Made by a program: the position numbers and the translations under genes. The notes under the pieces are model-generated. The model had not been told where the DNA came from. It did no database searches and saw only the letters and a program-made list of their open reading frames with translations. Source: Rhodobacteraceae bacterium Alg238-R152 (GTDB taxonomy: Bacteria > Pseudomonadota > Alphaproteobacteria > Rhodobacterales > Rhodobacteraceae). From it: a stretch of 64,000 nt of DNA. Numbering within the stretch: the stretch's first letter is position 1; every line of letters starts with the position of its first letter. The stretch lies in assembly GCA_900537125.1 (NCBI GenBank), contig UNRJ01000001.1:558001-622000 (forward strand), written 5' to 3'. Positions 19,275 through 28,524 of the stretch are shown piece by piece.

Positions 19275-20597
19275 ATGTTTTTTAAGTGGCTCAAACGCTA
19301 TATGCCGCGCAGCCTCTATGGGCGGGCCGCTTTGATCTTGGTATTGCCAGTGGTGCTGTTGCAGCTCGTCATCTCGTTTGGCTTGATCTCGCGCCACTTC
19401 CAAGGTGTGACCGAGCAAATGACTCAGGCTGTGACGCGCGAAGTGCTTTTGGTGCTGGAAGGGCTGGATTATCAAAGCGATGTGCCTGAGGCGCTGCCAA
19501 TTGTCCTCGATGTGCTCAATATGCGGATCGACTATGTCGACCAACTGCCAACAGTCGACACGCGCGTTTGGTATGACTTCTCTGCCTTCATCATTTTCCG
19601 CGAGTTTCGCAAGTATCTCCCCGGTGTGACCGCTGTCGAACTCGCAGAAAAGGGTCAAGTTTTTCTGTACATGCAGCGCCCTGAAGGCAATCTGGTTGTG
19701 AAGTTTGATCGGCGGCGGGTCTCGGCGTCAAATTCGCACCAACTGTTTGTAAACATGGTATTCTTTGGCGCACTTTTGACTTTTGTCGCCTATCTGTATC
19801 TGCGCAATCAATTGCGTCCAATCAAACGCTTGGCCGCCGCATCTGAAGCCTTTGGCCGTGGCCGAAACGTACCCTATACACCCGGTGGTGCTGTGGAGGT
19901 GCGTGCTGCTGGCAATGCCTTTCTAGACATGCGCGCCCGCATTGAGCGCCAGATTGAACAGCGCACCCTTTTGCTGTCTGGTGTTAGCCATGACCTGCGC
20001 ACGCCTTTGACGCGGTTCAAACTTGGTGTGTCGCTGCTGGAGGACGAGGATCGTGAGCCCTTAGAGCGCGACATCGAAGAAATGCAACGAATGCTCGATG
20101 CTTTTTTGAGCTTTGCCCGAGGCGCCTACGAAAGCGAAACCGAGCAAGTGGACGCCGTTGAATTTGTGCAAAACGTGGTGCGAGATTTTGCGCGTGCAGG
20201 CGACGACGTCACGTTGCATGTGATCGAAGGTCACGGCAAAGTTTCGTTGCGTCCGGTAACCGCCCGCCGTGCCATCGAAAACTTGATTGGCAACGCCGTG
20301 CGCTATGCCAATCATGCCGAAGTCTCTATTCACCTCACAGATCGCTACCTGCGCGTGCGTGTTGAGGATGACGGCCCAGGGATTTCGCCAGAGCAACGGG
20401 AAGAAGCGCTCAAACCGTTTGCACGGCTAGAGCCGGCGCGCAACCAGAACAAAGGTATGGGCGTGGGCCTTGGTCTTTCCATAGCGGCGGATGTTGCCCG
20501 TGCGCACGGCGGAATTTTACGATTGGGCGACAGTGATCGACTTGGTGGATTGCGCGCTGATCTGGTGCTGGGTCGATCAGAAACCCCCAGCGCTTAA
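19275..20597 (+). CDS. EnvZ-type sensor histidine kinase
   Basis: A 440-residue inner-membrane kinase: membrane helix at 17-39, a periplasmic sensor domain (40-156), a second helix (157-177), HAMP, a dimerisation domain with phosphoacceptor His239 in SGVSHDLRTPLTRFKL, and an ATPase domain with the N box (ENLIGNAVRYA), G1 (VEDDGPGI) and G2 (GVGLGLSI). The H-box sequence is of the EnvZ/OmpR class. No response regulator gene adjoins it, so its partner is encoded elsewhere. Confidence 0.92.
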   Translation: MFFKWLKRYMPRSLYGRAALILVLPVVLLQLVISFGLISRHFQGVTEQMTQAVTREVLLVLEGLDYQSDVPEALPIVLDVLNMRIDYVDQLPTVDTRVWYDFSAFIIFREFRKYLPGVTAVELAEKGQVFLYMQRPEGNLVVKFDRRRVSASNSHQLFVNMVFFGALLTFVAYLYLRNQLRPIKRLAAASEAFGRGRNVPYTPGGAVEVRAAGNAFLDMRARIERQIEQRTLLLSGVSHDLRTPLTRFKLGVSLLEDEDREPLERDIEEMQRMLDAFLSFARGAYESETEQVDAVEFVQNVVRDFARAGDDVTLHVIEGHGKVSLRPVTARRAIENLIGNAVRYANHAEVSIHLTDRYLRVRVEDDGPGISPEQREEALKPFARLEPARNQNKGMGVGLGLSIAADVARAHGGILRLGDSDRLGGLRADLVLGRSETPSA

Positions 20598-20656
20598 AGG
20601 AAAATTAGAGCGATTGCTTTAGGTCGGAAGAGAACCTCTTCCTTTGCGAGCCCGTG

Positions 20657-21355
20657 ATGATCCGCTCCCGTACACATATCGCCTTTTATACGACCATTTG
20701 GACCGCGATTTCCGTCGCGTTCTCTGCGTGGATTGCGTTTGGGGTGGTGGGAATGGACAGCAGCCGGGTCAATCTCATCAGCGTGATAGCTTGCCCGCTT
20801 GTTATTGTGCCAATTGTCGCAATTCTGTCTGGCCGGATGATGCTAAAACTGCACCGCCTGCGCCAACGACTGCAACATTCGATGGATCATGACACCCTGA
20901 CCAACACCGTTACGAGACAGTGTTTCTTTGGTAAGATTCAATCTCTGGAAAATGATATCTCATCGTCTTTCCTCATGGTGGACATTGATCATTTCAAAGC
21001 AATCAATGATTCACATGGTAATTGTGTTGGCGACATCGTGATCCGAGAAACTGCACATCGTCTAATCAACAATACCCGACGCGAGGACATTGTCGCGCGA
21101 TTTGGCGGTGAAGAGTTTGTTGTCTTGCTCAAGGGGGCAACTCGGACCGAAGCGGAACAAGTAGCTGAGCGCATGCGCGCCACTGTTGCGCGCACGCCAA
21201 TCCGCACCTCAGCGAGCAAAATTGCGGTAACGGTGAGTATCGGTGTTGGACATATGGAATCCGCGCAGACGGCGCAAAGCGCACTACAAGAAGCGGAGGA
21301 CGCGCTCTACCGCGCCAAGGTTGCCGGGCACGATCTGGTGACTTCTGCCGCCTAA
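20657..21355 (+). CDS. Membrane-bound diguanylate cyclase (GGDEF)
   Basis: A 232-residue protein with two membrane helices (about 10-32 and 39-60) and a GGDEF domain. The active-site motif is GGEEF (residues 150-154), and the upstream RRED at 141-144 is an intact RxxD product-inhibition site. It should make cyclic di-GMP from two GTP and be feedback-inhibited, favouring attachment over swimming. It has almost no sensory domain beyond the helices. ATG at 20657 is preferred over the GTG immediately before it. Confidence 0.9.
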   Translation: MIRSRTHIAFYTTIWTAISVAFSAWIAFGVVGMDSSRVNLISVIACPLVIVPIVAILSGRMMLKLHRLRQRLQHSMDHDTLTNTVTRQCFFGKIQSLENDISSSFLMVDIDHFKAINDSHGNCVGDIVIRETAHRLINNTRREDIVARFGGEEFVVLLKGATRTEAEQVAERMRATVARTPIRTSASKIAVTVSIGVGHMESAQTAQSALQEAEDALYRAKVAGHDLVTSAA

Positions 21356-21464
21356 GCGCAAGTGTTTGCGCACTGCTCTCTTCTCCGTCTGCACAACTTT
21401 ACAGCCTGTGCCGGAACCGATAGCTGTCGTGCCAAATATTGGCGACCGACATAAAGGATGAGTC

Positions 21465-22496
21465 ATGCGCATCGGCAATCGCGAAATTGGACCCAACACC
21501 CCTCCGCTTGTGATCGCCGAAATTGGCATCAACCATGGCGGCGATCTCTCTGTTGCCAAAGAGATGGTGCGCCTTGCAGCTTTATCCGGTTGTGAAATGG
21601 TCAAACACCAAACCCACTTTGTCGACGATGAAATGACCGACGAAGCCAAGCAGATTTTTCCGCCCAATGCGGATGTCTCGATCTGGGAGGTCATGGAGCA
21701 ATGCGCGCTGTCCGGTGAGGATGAGCTGGAGCTGATGCGCTACACCAAAGAGCTTGGTATGATCTTCATCTCCACGCCCTTTTCCCGCCGCGCGGCAGAC
21801 TTCTTGGCTGAAGCAAATGTACCCGCTTTCAAAATCGGCTCCGGTGAGGCCGACAATCTGCCGCTCATTCGCCACATCGCGTCTTTTGGCAAACCGGTGA
21901 TTATGTCCACGGGCATGCAAACTATTGAAACCATGCGCCGTTCTGTGGCGATTTTGGACGACGCTGGCATTGACTATGCGCTTCTGGAATGCACCAATCT
22001 CTACCCGTCCCCACCAGAAATTGTGTCCCTGCGCGGGGTCACCGAGCTAAAAGAGGCTTTCCCAAACGCTGTGGTTGGATTTTCCGATCACTCAATTGGT
22101 CCTGAGATGGCGCTGGCCTCGGTAGCTTTGGGCGCCTGTATTCTGGAGCGTCACTACACCGACACCCGTTATCGCCAAGGGCCGGACATCATCAATTCGA
22201 TGGACCCCTCGGAGCTGCGCCACATCATTGAACGCTCCCGCGAAATCTGGATCGCAGCCAACAACCCAAAACAACGTACACAAGCCGAGGAATCCGTTTA
22301 CGCATTTGCGCGTGCTTCTGTGGTTGCGGACAAAGACCTGCCGGCTGGCCACGTTATCGGCGAAGAGGATATTTGGGCGCGTCGTCCAGGATCTGGCGAA
22401 ATTCCGGGTTATGATTTTGACAAGGTGGTCGGCAAGACGCTCAACCGGGCCGTGACGCGCAACACTCAGCTCAAGTGGGACGATTTGGAGGGCTAG
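21465..22496 (+). CDS. neuB: N-acetylneuraminate synthase (nonulosonic acid synthase)
   Basis: NeuB condenses phosphoenolpyruvate with ManNAc (or a 6-deoxy relative) to form a nine-carbon nonulosonic acid. The 343-residue protein has the TIM-barrel with PLVIAEIGINHGGDL, KIGSGEADNLPLI and VGFSDHSIG, plus the C-terminal SAF antifreeze-like domain (about 285-343). Length is normal. With neuC and neuA nearby the product is most likely sialic acid; legionaminic- or pseudaminic-type products cannot be excluded. It starts a plus-strand operon. Confidence 0.88.
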   Translation: MRIGNREIGPNTPPLVIAEIGINHGGDLSVAKEMVRLAALSGCEMVKHQTHFVDDEMTDEAKQIFPPNADVSIWEVMEQCALSGEDELELMRYTKELGMIFISTPFSRRAADFLAEANVPAFKIGSGEADNLPLIRHIASFGKPVIMSTGMQTIETMRRSVAILDDAGIDYALLECTNLYPSPPEIVSLRGVTELKEAFPNAVVGFSDHSIGPEMALASVALGACILERHYTDTRYRQGPDIINSMDPSELRHIIERSREIWIAANNPKQRTQAEESVYAFARASVVADKDLPAGHVIGEEDIWARRPGSGEIPGYDFDKVVGKTLNRAVTRNTQLKWDDLEG

Positions 22497-22502
22497 GCTT
22501 CA

Positions 22503-23621
22503 ATGCAAGGCTTTAAGTTTATCTGTCTCGATCCACGTAAGAACAAACGTGCACGGATCAACCGTGCGCTTTCGTCGTCCGGCACTATTCGCTGGCTGCG
22601 CATGGCGCCGTTGAGCTTTCGGGGGTGGCCGGAGTCCAGCCAAGAGGCGGAGCAAGCCATGGCAATGTCTCCCAACGACCGAGTAAGTCGAGTGCCTCGC
22701 CCAATTCTAAAGTGGTCGCTCATGTTGCAATACAACGGTGCACGCGCCCATTTTGCGAAACATCCTGAGCAGGTTGCGGTGTGCTGGAACGGCCTGAATG
22801 GAACACGCCGTGTGTTTATGCGCGGTGCAAAGGCCGCAGGCGCCAGATCGTTGTTTTTCGAATTGGGCCCCTTCCCCAACCGCATCACTGTAGACCCGCA
22901 AGGCGTCAATTTCGAAAACAGCCTTCCTCGGGAAAGCGCTCCTTACTTGAATTGGTTTGAGGAGGCTGAAAACAAGGATTGGCGCCATGTTCGTGGCAAA
23001 ATCAAACAAAGGCAGGGCACACAGATCAAGGAAACAGGTGAAACGCCTCCCTTGACGGATCCGTTTATTTTTGCCGCTCTTCAAACGCCGGGAGACAGCC
23101 AATTGCGTTTGTTTGGTGGAGTTTACAAAACCGTCGAAGCCTTTATCGAGGGGCTTGAAGAAGCAGCCCAAAATCTGCCTGAAGGCTGGCACCTGCGGGT
23201 CAAAGAACATCCCTCTGCTCCGCAGTCTTTCGCGGAGAAAATTCGCGCAGCTCGTAGCAATCGTGTCTATTTGGACAATGCCAATGACACATTTGTTCAG
23301 GTGGCCGCCAGCAAGGCTGTAGTCACCGTAAATTCATCGGTTGGTCTTGAAGCAATGTTCTATGACAAACCCGTTGTAGCCTGTGGTCAGTGTTTTTGGC
23401 AGATCGACGATATTGCCCATGCGGCAGGCACTCAATCCGACCTAAATATGACCTTTAAGCACCCGGAAAAAATCACGTTTTCAAAATCAGCCCGCGCTGC
23501 ATTCTTGTCATTTCTGGATCAAATCTACTATCCCGAAGACAGCGACGAAGACAGCAGCACTCTCATCACAAATCGCCTCAATGGGCGTGACAGATTTGGG
23601 TTTTGGGAGGTCACAAAATGA
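22503..23621 (+). CDS. Capsule polysaccharide-type transferase (KpsS/KpsC-like region)
   Basis: A 372-residue protein whose C-terminal part has the motif TVNSSVGLEAMFYDKPVVACGQCFW, seen in capsule-synthesis proteins of the KpsC/KpsS (PF05159) group, and LRVKEHPSAPQSF, their usual KxHP motif. Those proteins add Kdo linkers in capsule assembly. It starts six bases after neuB and its stop overlaps the next start (ATGA), so it belongs to the nonulosonic acid operon. It may transfer the sugar or build its acceptor. Confidence 0.7.
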   Translation: MQGFKFICLDPRKNKRARINRALSSSGTIRWLRMAPLSFRGWPESSQEAEQAMAMSPNDRVSRVPRPILKWSLMLQYNGARAHFAKHPEQVAVCWNGLNGTRRVFMRGAKAAGARSLFFELGPFPNRITVDPQGVNFENSLPRESAPYLNWFEEAENKDWRHVRGKIKQRQGTQIKETGETPPLTDPFIFAALQTPGDSQLRLFGGVYKTVEAFIEGLEEAAQNLPEGWHLRVKEHPSAPQSFAEKIRAARSNRVYLDNANDTFVQVAASKAVVTVNSSVGLEAMFYDKPVVACGQCFWQIDDIAHAAGTQSDLNMTFKHPEKITFSKSARAAFLSFLDQIYYPEDSDEDSSTLITNRLNGRDRFGFWEVTK

Positions 23622-24553
23622 TCTGGCCATTCTCTCGCACCGCCAAAAAGGCGCGTGCCTCACGGATCTCCATCAAACCCCCTGAAGCCGTAGCGCAACG
23701 CTATGGAATTGCACTGGTTACCATCGCCAAAAATGAAGAATCCAAAATCGAGGATTGGTTGACATTTCACGCTTTGGCAGGCGTGAGAGAAGTGATCCTT
23801 TACGACAATCTGTCCACAGACCGCACCGCTGAAATTGCGCGTAACTTCAAAGGCATGCCTGTCACGGTCATTCCATGGCAACTACACACACAGACGTGCT
23901 CTCCGGTCCTGATCTTACCGCGTCAGATACTGGCTTACTGCCACGCTCTCTCGACTTTTGGCGGACAATTTCGCTGGATGGCGATGATAGATATCGACGA
24001 GTACATTGTCCCAAAAACACATGCGACCATTCCTGAGGCTCTAGAAACCCTAAGCATGCATGCCAATGTGTCGTTGCCTTGGACGATGTTTGGCCACAAC
24101 GGCCACGACATCCCTCCTAGCGCACCAGTGCCATTTTCATATACACGCCGCGCAGCTAAAGCGGAGGGTCCCCTGTTGAATTTCAAATGCATCGTGGATC
24201 CGACCGAAGTCACCAAAGTGAGTGTACATAAATTTGAAACTGCGCGTATGAAACGCCGCTCGGCAAACACGCGTGGGGTCGTGGCCCATAACAAACAGCG
24301 CAAAAATGCCAAATACGTTACTCAGGATCTCTTACAGCTGAACCACTACTACCTGATGTCGCGTCAGGAGACCGAGGAAAAGCTGATGCGAGGGGCTGTA
24401 TCTGGTGTTCCACTTGAGCGACGGACGGCCTCGGTGCGGGAAAAGCAAGATCTGATCGAAGCGCAGGCCACATCTGACAGGTCAGCGCTTGATTTCCTGA
24501 GCCGTCACGGCATTGATACTGCAGACACTTTTTGCGCAAAATACCAAAGGTAG
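23618..24553 (+). CDS. Glycosyltransferase family 2/92-like protein
   Basis: A 311-residue protein with IALVTIAKNEESKIEDWLTFHALAG-type opening, then VILYDNLSTDRT and the metal-binding motif MIDIDEYIVP, the features of the GT92/DUF23-type branch of GT-A enzymes. No membrane segment. It presumably adds a sugar to the surface glycan made by this cluster. ATG at 23618 overlaps the previous stop, which decides the start against an upstream non-ATG alternative. Confidence 0.82.
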   Translation: MIWPFSRTAKKARASRISIKPPEAVAQRYGIALVTIAKNEESKIEDWLTFHALAGVREVILYDNLSTDRTAEIARNFKGMPVTVIPWQLHTQTCSPVLILPRQILAYCHALSTFGGQFRWMAMIDIDEYIVPKTHATIPEALETLSMHANVSLPWTMFGHNGHDIPPSAPVPFSYTRRAAKAEGPLLNFKCIVDPTEVTKVSVHKFETARMKRRSANTRGVVAHNKQRKNAKYVTQDLLQLNHYYLMSRQETEEKLMRGAVSGVPLERRTASVREKQDLIEAQATSDRSALDFLSRHGIDTADTFCAKYQR

Positions 24554-24556
24554 CCC

Positions 24557-25315
24557 ATGCCCAATCTCATGTTCCAACACTTGCGGGATACCAACAACAT
24601 CGGTGATGCCGCCTGCAGCCCGTTTGACTATTTTGACTGGGATGACGCGGAGGCCAAGGATTTACGCCAGCCAAGTTCCGCCTATTCCGTGGGGATTTAC
24701 GGCGGCGGTAAAATCTTCCGTGGCTTGAACAATGCTGCGGGTATCAATCGCAGTCCTGGCACAAAACACATCGCCTGGGGCGTTGGCACCCGACAGAGTT
24801 TTCCAATCTCATGGAGTTACAGCCAATCGCGACGTCTTTGTGATCTTGTTGGCAGCCGTGATTGGGGCGACACGCGCTATGAATTTGCACCCTGTGCGAG
24901 CTGTATGTCTCCTTTGTTTGACACCCCATCTGAGCCAAAACACGACGTTGTTTTTTACTTTCACGGCGGAAAAACGGATCAACAGGGCATCGATATCCCG
25001 GAAGGCATGCCCAAACTGTCCAACAACTGTGGGTCTTTGGAAGAGGCGCTGACGTTTATATCAAGCGGCGCAACGGTTGTTTCCAACTCCTACCATGGCG
25101 TGTACTGGTCACTGCTCATGGGGCGAAAAACCATATGTATTCCGTTTTCCAACAAGTTTCAGGGCTATCGGTTCAGCCCGACCTATGCCACGCCTGCAAA
25201 TTGGCAAGGCTATCTTGCCGATGGCATTGTCGCGCCTGACATGCTTGCGACCTGTCGCGATGCCACTTTGGGCTTCAAAAGTAAGGTCGACCAAATGATC
25301 CAAGAGGCCTCCTGA
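24557..25315 (+). CDS. Polysaccharide pyruvyl transferase-like protein
   Basis: A 252-residue protein showing the polysaccharide pyruvyl transferase pattern: NNIGDAA near the start, SVGIYGGGKIF, and VVSNSYHGVYWSLLMGRKT near residue 175. Such enzymes attach a ketal pyruvate to a sugar or act as related glycan transferases. It is shorter than typical members (about 350), lacking part of the N-terminal half, so activity is uncertain. The stop overlaps the neuC start (TGATG). Confidence 0.7.
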   Translation: MPNLMFQHLRDTNNIGDAACSPFDYFDWDDAEAKDLRQPSSAYSVGIYGGGKIFRGLNNAAGINRSPGTKHIAWGVGTRQSFPISWSYSQSRRLCDLVGSRDWGDTRYEFAPCASCMSPLFDTPSEPKHDVVFYFHGGKTDQQGIDIPEGMPKLSNNCGSLEEALTFISSGATVVSNSYHGVYWSLLMGRKTICIPFSNKFQGYRFSPTYATPANWQGYLADGIVAPDMLATCRDATLGFKSKVDQMIQEAS

Positions 25316-26436
25316 TGGCACAATCTCTACTTTTTCTCACGGGAACTCGCGCCGATTTTGGCAAGCTTGAACCTTTGGCGGTAGCAGCTCGCGATTCAGG
25401 ATTTGACGTCACATTTTTTATCACTGGCATGCATATGCTAGACCGCTACGGGCGTACCAAACTGGAAGTGCACCGGATGCCGGGTGTGACCAAACACGAG
25501 TTCCTCAATCAGCGCCCCGGTGATCCGCAGGACATTGTCCTGGCAAAAACCGTGACCGGTTTCTCTGACTACATCACTGAGGCCCGGCCGGATCTTGTCG
25601 TGGTGCATGGGGATCGGATCGAAGCGCTTGCAGGGGCACTTGTGGCGGCAACCAACTATATCCCCTGCGCGCATATCGAAGGTGGCGAAGTCTCTGGTAC
25701 AATTGACGAGATTTATCGTCACTGTAACACCAAGCTGGCGAGTCATCATTTTGTCAGCTCTGAGGACGCCAAGCGGCGCGCCATGGCAATGGGAGAACCC
25801 AATAGCGCGATCCATGTGATTGGATCCCCTGAGCTCGACTTTCATGCAGGTACATCAGGCGTCACGTTGGACGAAGTCAAAGCCCGCTACGACATCACCT
25901 TTGACAATTTTGGCCTGGTGACATTTCACCCGGTGACGTCAGAGCAGGCCACCATGGGCGCTCAAGCACAATCCTTGTTTGACGCATTGGAGGCGTCAGG
26001 CCGAAACTTCGTGGTAATCGCCCCAAACAACGATCCAGGCTCAGAAGACATTTTTTCGGTTCTTAATCAATTGCCCTCCGAACGTTTCCGCCAATTCCCG
26101 TCGATGAGATTCAATCATTTTTCCGAGTTGATGAAAAATGCGGCCTGTATGATTGGCAACTCTTCCGCTGGTGTCCGCGAGGCTCCGTTCCTTGGCCTGC
26201 CTTCATTGGACATCGGCACACGCCAGACCAACCGTGCACAATCCGGCTCTGTCTTTAGCTGCGCCGCCGAAGACCGTGCTGCAATTGACACTTTCCTCGC
26301 AACTGAGTGGGGACACCGCCATACACCACACACTGGATTTGGCGAGGGGCGCGCCGCTGGCAAATTTGTGGAAACCTTGCAAGACGCCAACTTCTGGACC
26401 CAAGGACTTCAGAAAGCCTTTCATGATATTGGATAG
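25315..26436 (+). CDS. neuC: UDP-N-acetylglucosamine 2-epimerase (hydrolysing)
   Basis: NeuC releases ManNAc from UDP-GlcNAc, supplying NeuB. The 373-residue protein has the family motifs LTGTRADFGKLEPL, VVHGDRIEAL, AHIEGGEVSGTIDEIYRH, VIGSPELD and MIGNSSAGVREAPFLG. Length is normal. It is last in the plus-strand neuB operon before waaA. The hydrolysing type is inferred from the NeuC-like GTRAD and EVSGTIDE motifs rather than the WecB-type ones. Confidence 0.88.
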   Translation: MAQSLLFLTGTRADFGKLEPLAVAARDSGFDVTFFITGMHMLDRYGRTKLEVHRMPGVTKHEFLNQRPGDPQDIVLAKTVTGFSDYITEARPDLVVVHGDRIEALAGALVAATNYIPCAHIEGGEVSGTIDEIYRHCNTKLASHHFVSSEDAKRRAMAMGEPNSAIHVIGSPELDFHAGTSGVTLDEVKARYDITFDNFGLVTFHPVTSEQATMGAQAQSLFDALEASGRNFVVIAPNNDPGSEDIFSVLNQLPSERFRQFPSMRFNHFSELMKNAACMIGNSSAGVREAPFLGLPSLDIGTRQTNRAQSGSVFSCAAEDRAAIDTFLATEWGHRHTPHTGFGEGRAAGKFVETLQDANFWTQGLQKAFHDIG

Positions 26437-26494
26437 GCCGCTATTTGTGTCGTAAGACATACATTGTCTTGGCGTCAAATTAGGAACATACCCC

Positions 26495-27823
26495 ATGCCC
26501 CTGAAATTAAGTACCTTTCTTGGGTTATGGTCCCTGCTGTGGCATCTATTTTTGCCAATTGTCTTGCTGTATTTGCGCCGTCGCTCCCGCTCAGATGCAC
26601 TCTATGGTGCACATCTGAGCGAACGATTTGGGCGTTACACAACACCGATGCCCGGCGCCGTTTGGGTGCACGCGGTCTCTTTGGGAGAACTGCGCAGTGC
26701 CGTGCCACTGATTCAAGCGTTTTTGGACCGCGGGGAACGGGTGGTGGTCACTCAATTTACCCCTGCTGGCCGGCGTGAAACCGAAAAGGTCTTTCAGCAA
26801 GCCATCGCAAATGGACAGTTACAGACCGTCTGGGTGCCGTTTGAAACATCTTGGGCGTTTCGGGGCTTCTTCAAAACATTTGAGCCGCAATTTGGCTTGG
26901 TCATGGAAATCGAGATTTGGCCGCGCATGGTGATGGCTGCGAAACGCGCACAGGTGTCGTTGTTTATGTGTAACGCGCAGTACCCGTCCAAATCCATTAT
27001 CAAAGACCAGAAGTCCTTTGGCTTGCGCCCTGCAGTTATGGCACAATTTGCCGGTGCTTTTGTGAAATCCGACCTTCAGGCCCAAAGGTTCTCTGCTGTC
27101 AACGTCCCCAACATTCACGTCACTGGAGAGCTGCGGTTTGACCAGCCGATCCCACCACATTTGACAATCGCTGGACCAGCCGTGCGCAAATGGCTTGGTG
27201 CGGAGAACAGACCGGTGATTACCTTTGGCTCCACGGTTGAGGGTGAAGACGCGCTTTACGTCGAGACAATGAAGATGATGCAAACCACCGCTGATCCAAA
27301 GCCATTGTTTGTTTATGTGCCGCGGCGGCCTGAACGGTTTGACGCCATTCATAACATGCTGGTCGCAGAAGGATTTCAGGTCTTGCGACGATCAACCGCC
27401 CTGCCCGCAACCCTGACAACGGACATAATGACCGCCGGTGCAATTCCTGAAACCCAACCGGATATCTTCTTTGGAGACAGCCTGGGGGAGATGTACTTCT
27501 ATCTGTCCATGGCTGACAAATCCGTTGTGGGCGGCGGATTTGTACCCGCGGGCGCGCATAACATCATCGAGCCTTTGGCCCTTAAAAAGCCGGTGATCAC
27601 AGGGCCAGAGACTTGGACTATCGAATACCCATTTGCCGAAGCCGACGCTGCTGGTGTTGCATGTGCCAAATCTGACGCAACCGCGCTGGCCGATGCGTTA
27701 TCTGGCGGCTTCACACCAAGCGAAGCGGCCATTGATGCATTCTTTGAAGATCACGCTGGCGGCACTGACAAGTTAATGCAAGCTTTGCCAACCGCATTGG
27801 CCGCCGCAAAATCTCGCTCCTAA
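26495..27823 (+). CDS. waaA: 3-deoxy-D-manno-octulosonic acid transferase
   Basis: WaaA (KdtA) adds Kdo from CMP-Kdo to lipid A at the inner membrane, an essential step for lipopolysaccharide. The 442-residue protein has an N-terminal hydrophobic anchor, WVHAVSLGELRSAVPLI, the GT30 motif GLVMEIEIWPRMV and the C-terminal NIIEPLALKKPVITGP. Length is normal. Its stop overlaps that of the convergent neuA by four bases, tying core LPS synthesis to the nonulosonic acid genes. Confidence 0.93.
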   Translation: MPLKLSTFLGLWSLLWHLFLPIVLLYLRRRSRSDALYGAHLSERFGRYTTPMPGAVWVHAVSLGELRSAVPLIQAFLDRGERVVVTQFTPAGRRETEKVFQQAIANGQLQTVWVPFETSWAFRGFFKTFEPQFGLVMEIEIWPRMVMAAKRAQVSLFMCNAQYPSKSIIKDQKSFGLRPAVMAQFAGAFVKSDLQAQRFSAVNVPNIHVTGELRFDQPIPPHLTIAGPAVRKWLGAENRPVITFGSTVEGEDALYVETMKMMQTTADPKPLFVYVPRRPERFDAIHNMLVAEGFQVLRRSTALPATLTTDIMTAGAIPETQPDIFFGDSLGEMYFYLSMADKSVVGGGFVPAGAHNIIEPLALKKPVITGPETWTIEYPFAEADAAGVACAKSDATALADALSGGFTPSEAAIDAFFEDHAGGTDKLMQALPTALAAAKSRS

Positions 27824-28524
27824 AGACGACCTGCGTTCAATTCCCCCAACAAGTATTGCACCAAACCAAAGTCATGCGGCTCATCAATGTCAAAGCCCCG
27901 AATGGAGGGGATCTCAAACGGCAACACGCGCCCTTCGTAGATTGTTTTGGCACAGCGCAGGTAATCTGGTGCCACCACATAGACGCAGCCGACATGCTCG
28001 TACACCTTTGGCGCCGACTGGCGTGCCCAGACACCACCTGGAAGGGTTTTAGACACCTGCAATGCGCCGTTTTCATCTGGCTCAACTAAGTTGAAATAGG
28101 GGTTCTTGCGCGCTTCACAGACGCTCATCACCATGTCGGGCGCGTCCCCTTCAAAAAGATCAAGCGCCCCAGAGATGTCTTCCGGTACACGTAGGGGATT
28201 GGTACAATCAAGATCTAAAAACGCCGATACTTTGTGCCCCAACGCCTGTTCGCTGGCTTCCAAAGCGTGTTGCCAAACACCCCATTTCGGCGCGGAATCT
28301 GTCGCCAATTCGGCCGGGCGCAACCCAATGTCCAGTGCACCTTTGGCCACGGAATGGGCATAGATTTCCTCGTCGTCGGTCGAGACCACAACTGCATCAA
28401 CTTGCGGATGGGCAAACAACATGTCCAATGACCAGTCGATCAAAGGTTTTCCCTGGATCATGCGGAAGTTTTTGCCCGGCACGCCTTTGGAGCCTTTTCG
28501 GGCTCCGATATGTCCAAGGATCAT
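27820..28524 (-). CDS. neuA: Acylneuraminate cytidylyltransferase
   Basis: NeuA activates the nonulosonic acid as its CMP sugar. The 234-residue protein begins MILGHIGARKGSKGVPGKN, the CTP-binding loop, and has VVVSTDDEEIYAHS, LDLDCTNPLR and DIDEPHDFGL motifs. The start at 28524 overlaps the upstream glycosyltransferase stop (ATGA); a longer frame would run well inside that gene. With NeuB and NeuC it completes a CMP-sialic-acid-type pathway. Confidence 0.9.
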   Translation of the reverse strand: MILGHIGARKGSKGVPGKNFRMIQGKPLIDWSLDMLFAHPQVDAVVVSTDDEEIYAHSVAKGALDIGLRPAELATDSAPKWGVWQHALEASEQALGHKVSAFLDLDCTNPLRVPEDISGALDLFEGDAPDMVMSVCEARKNPYFNLVEPDENGALQVSKTLPGGVWARQSAPKVYEHVGCVYVVAPDYLRCAKTIYEGRVLPFEIPSIRGFDIDEPHDFGLVQYLLGELNAGRL

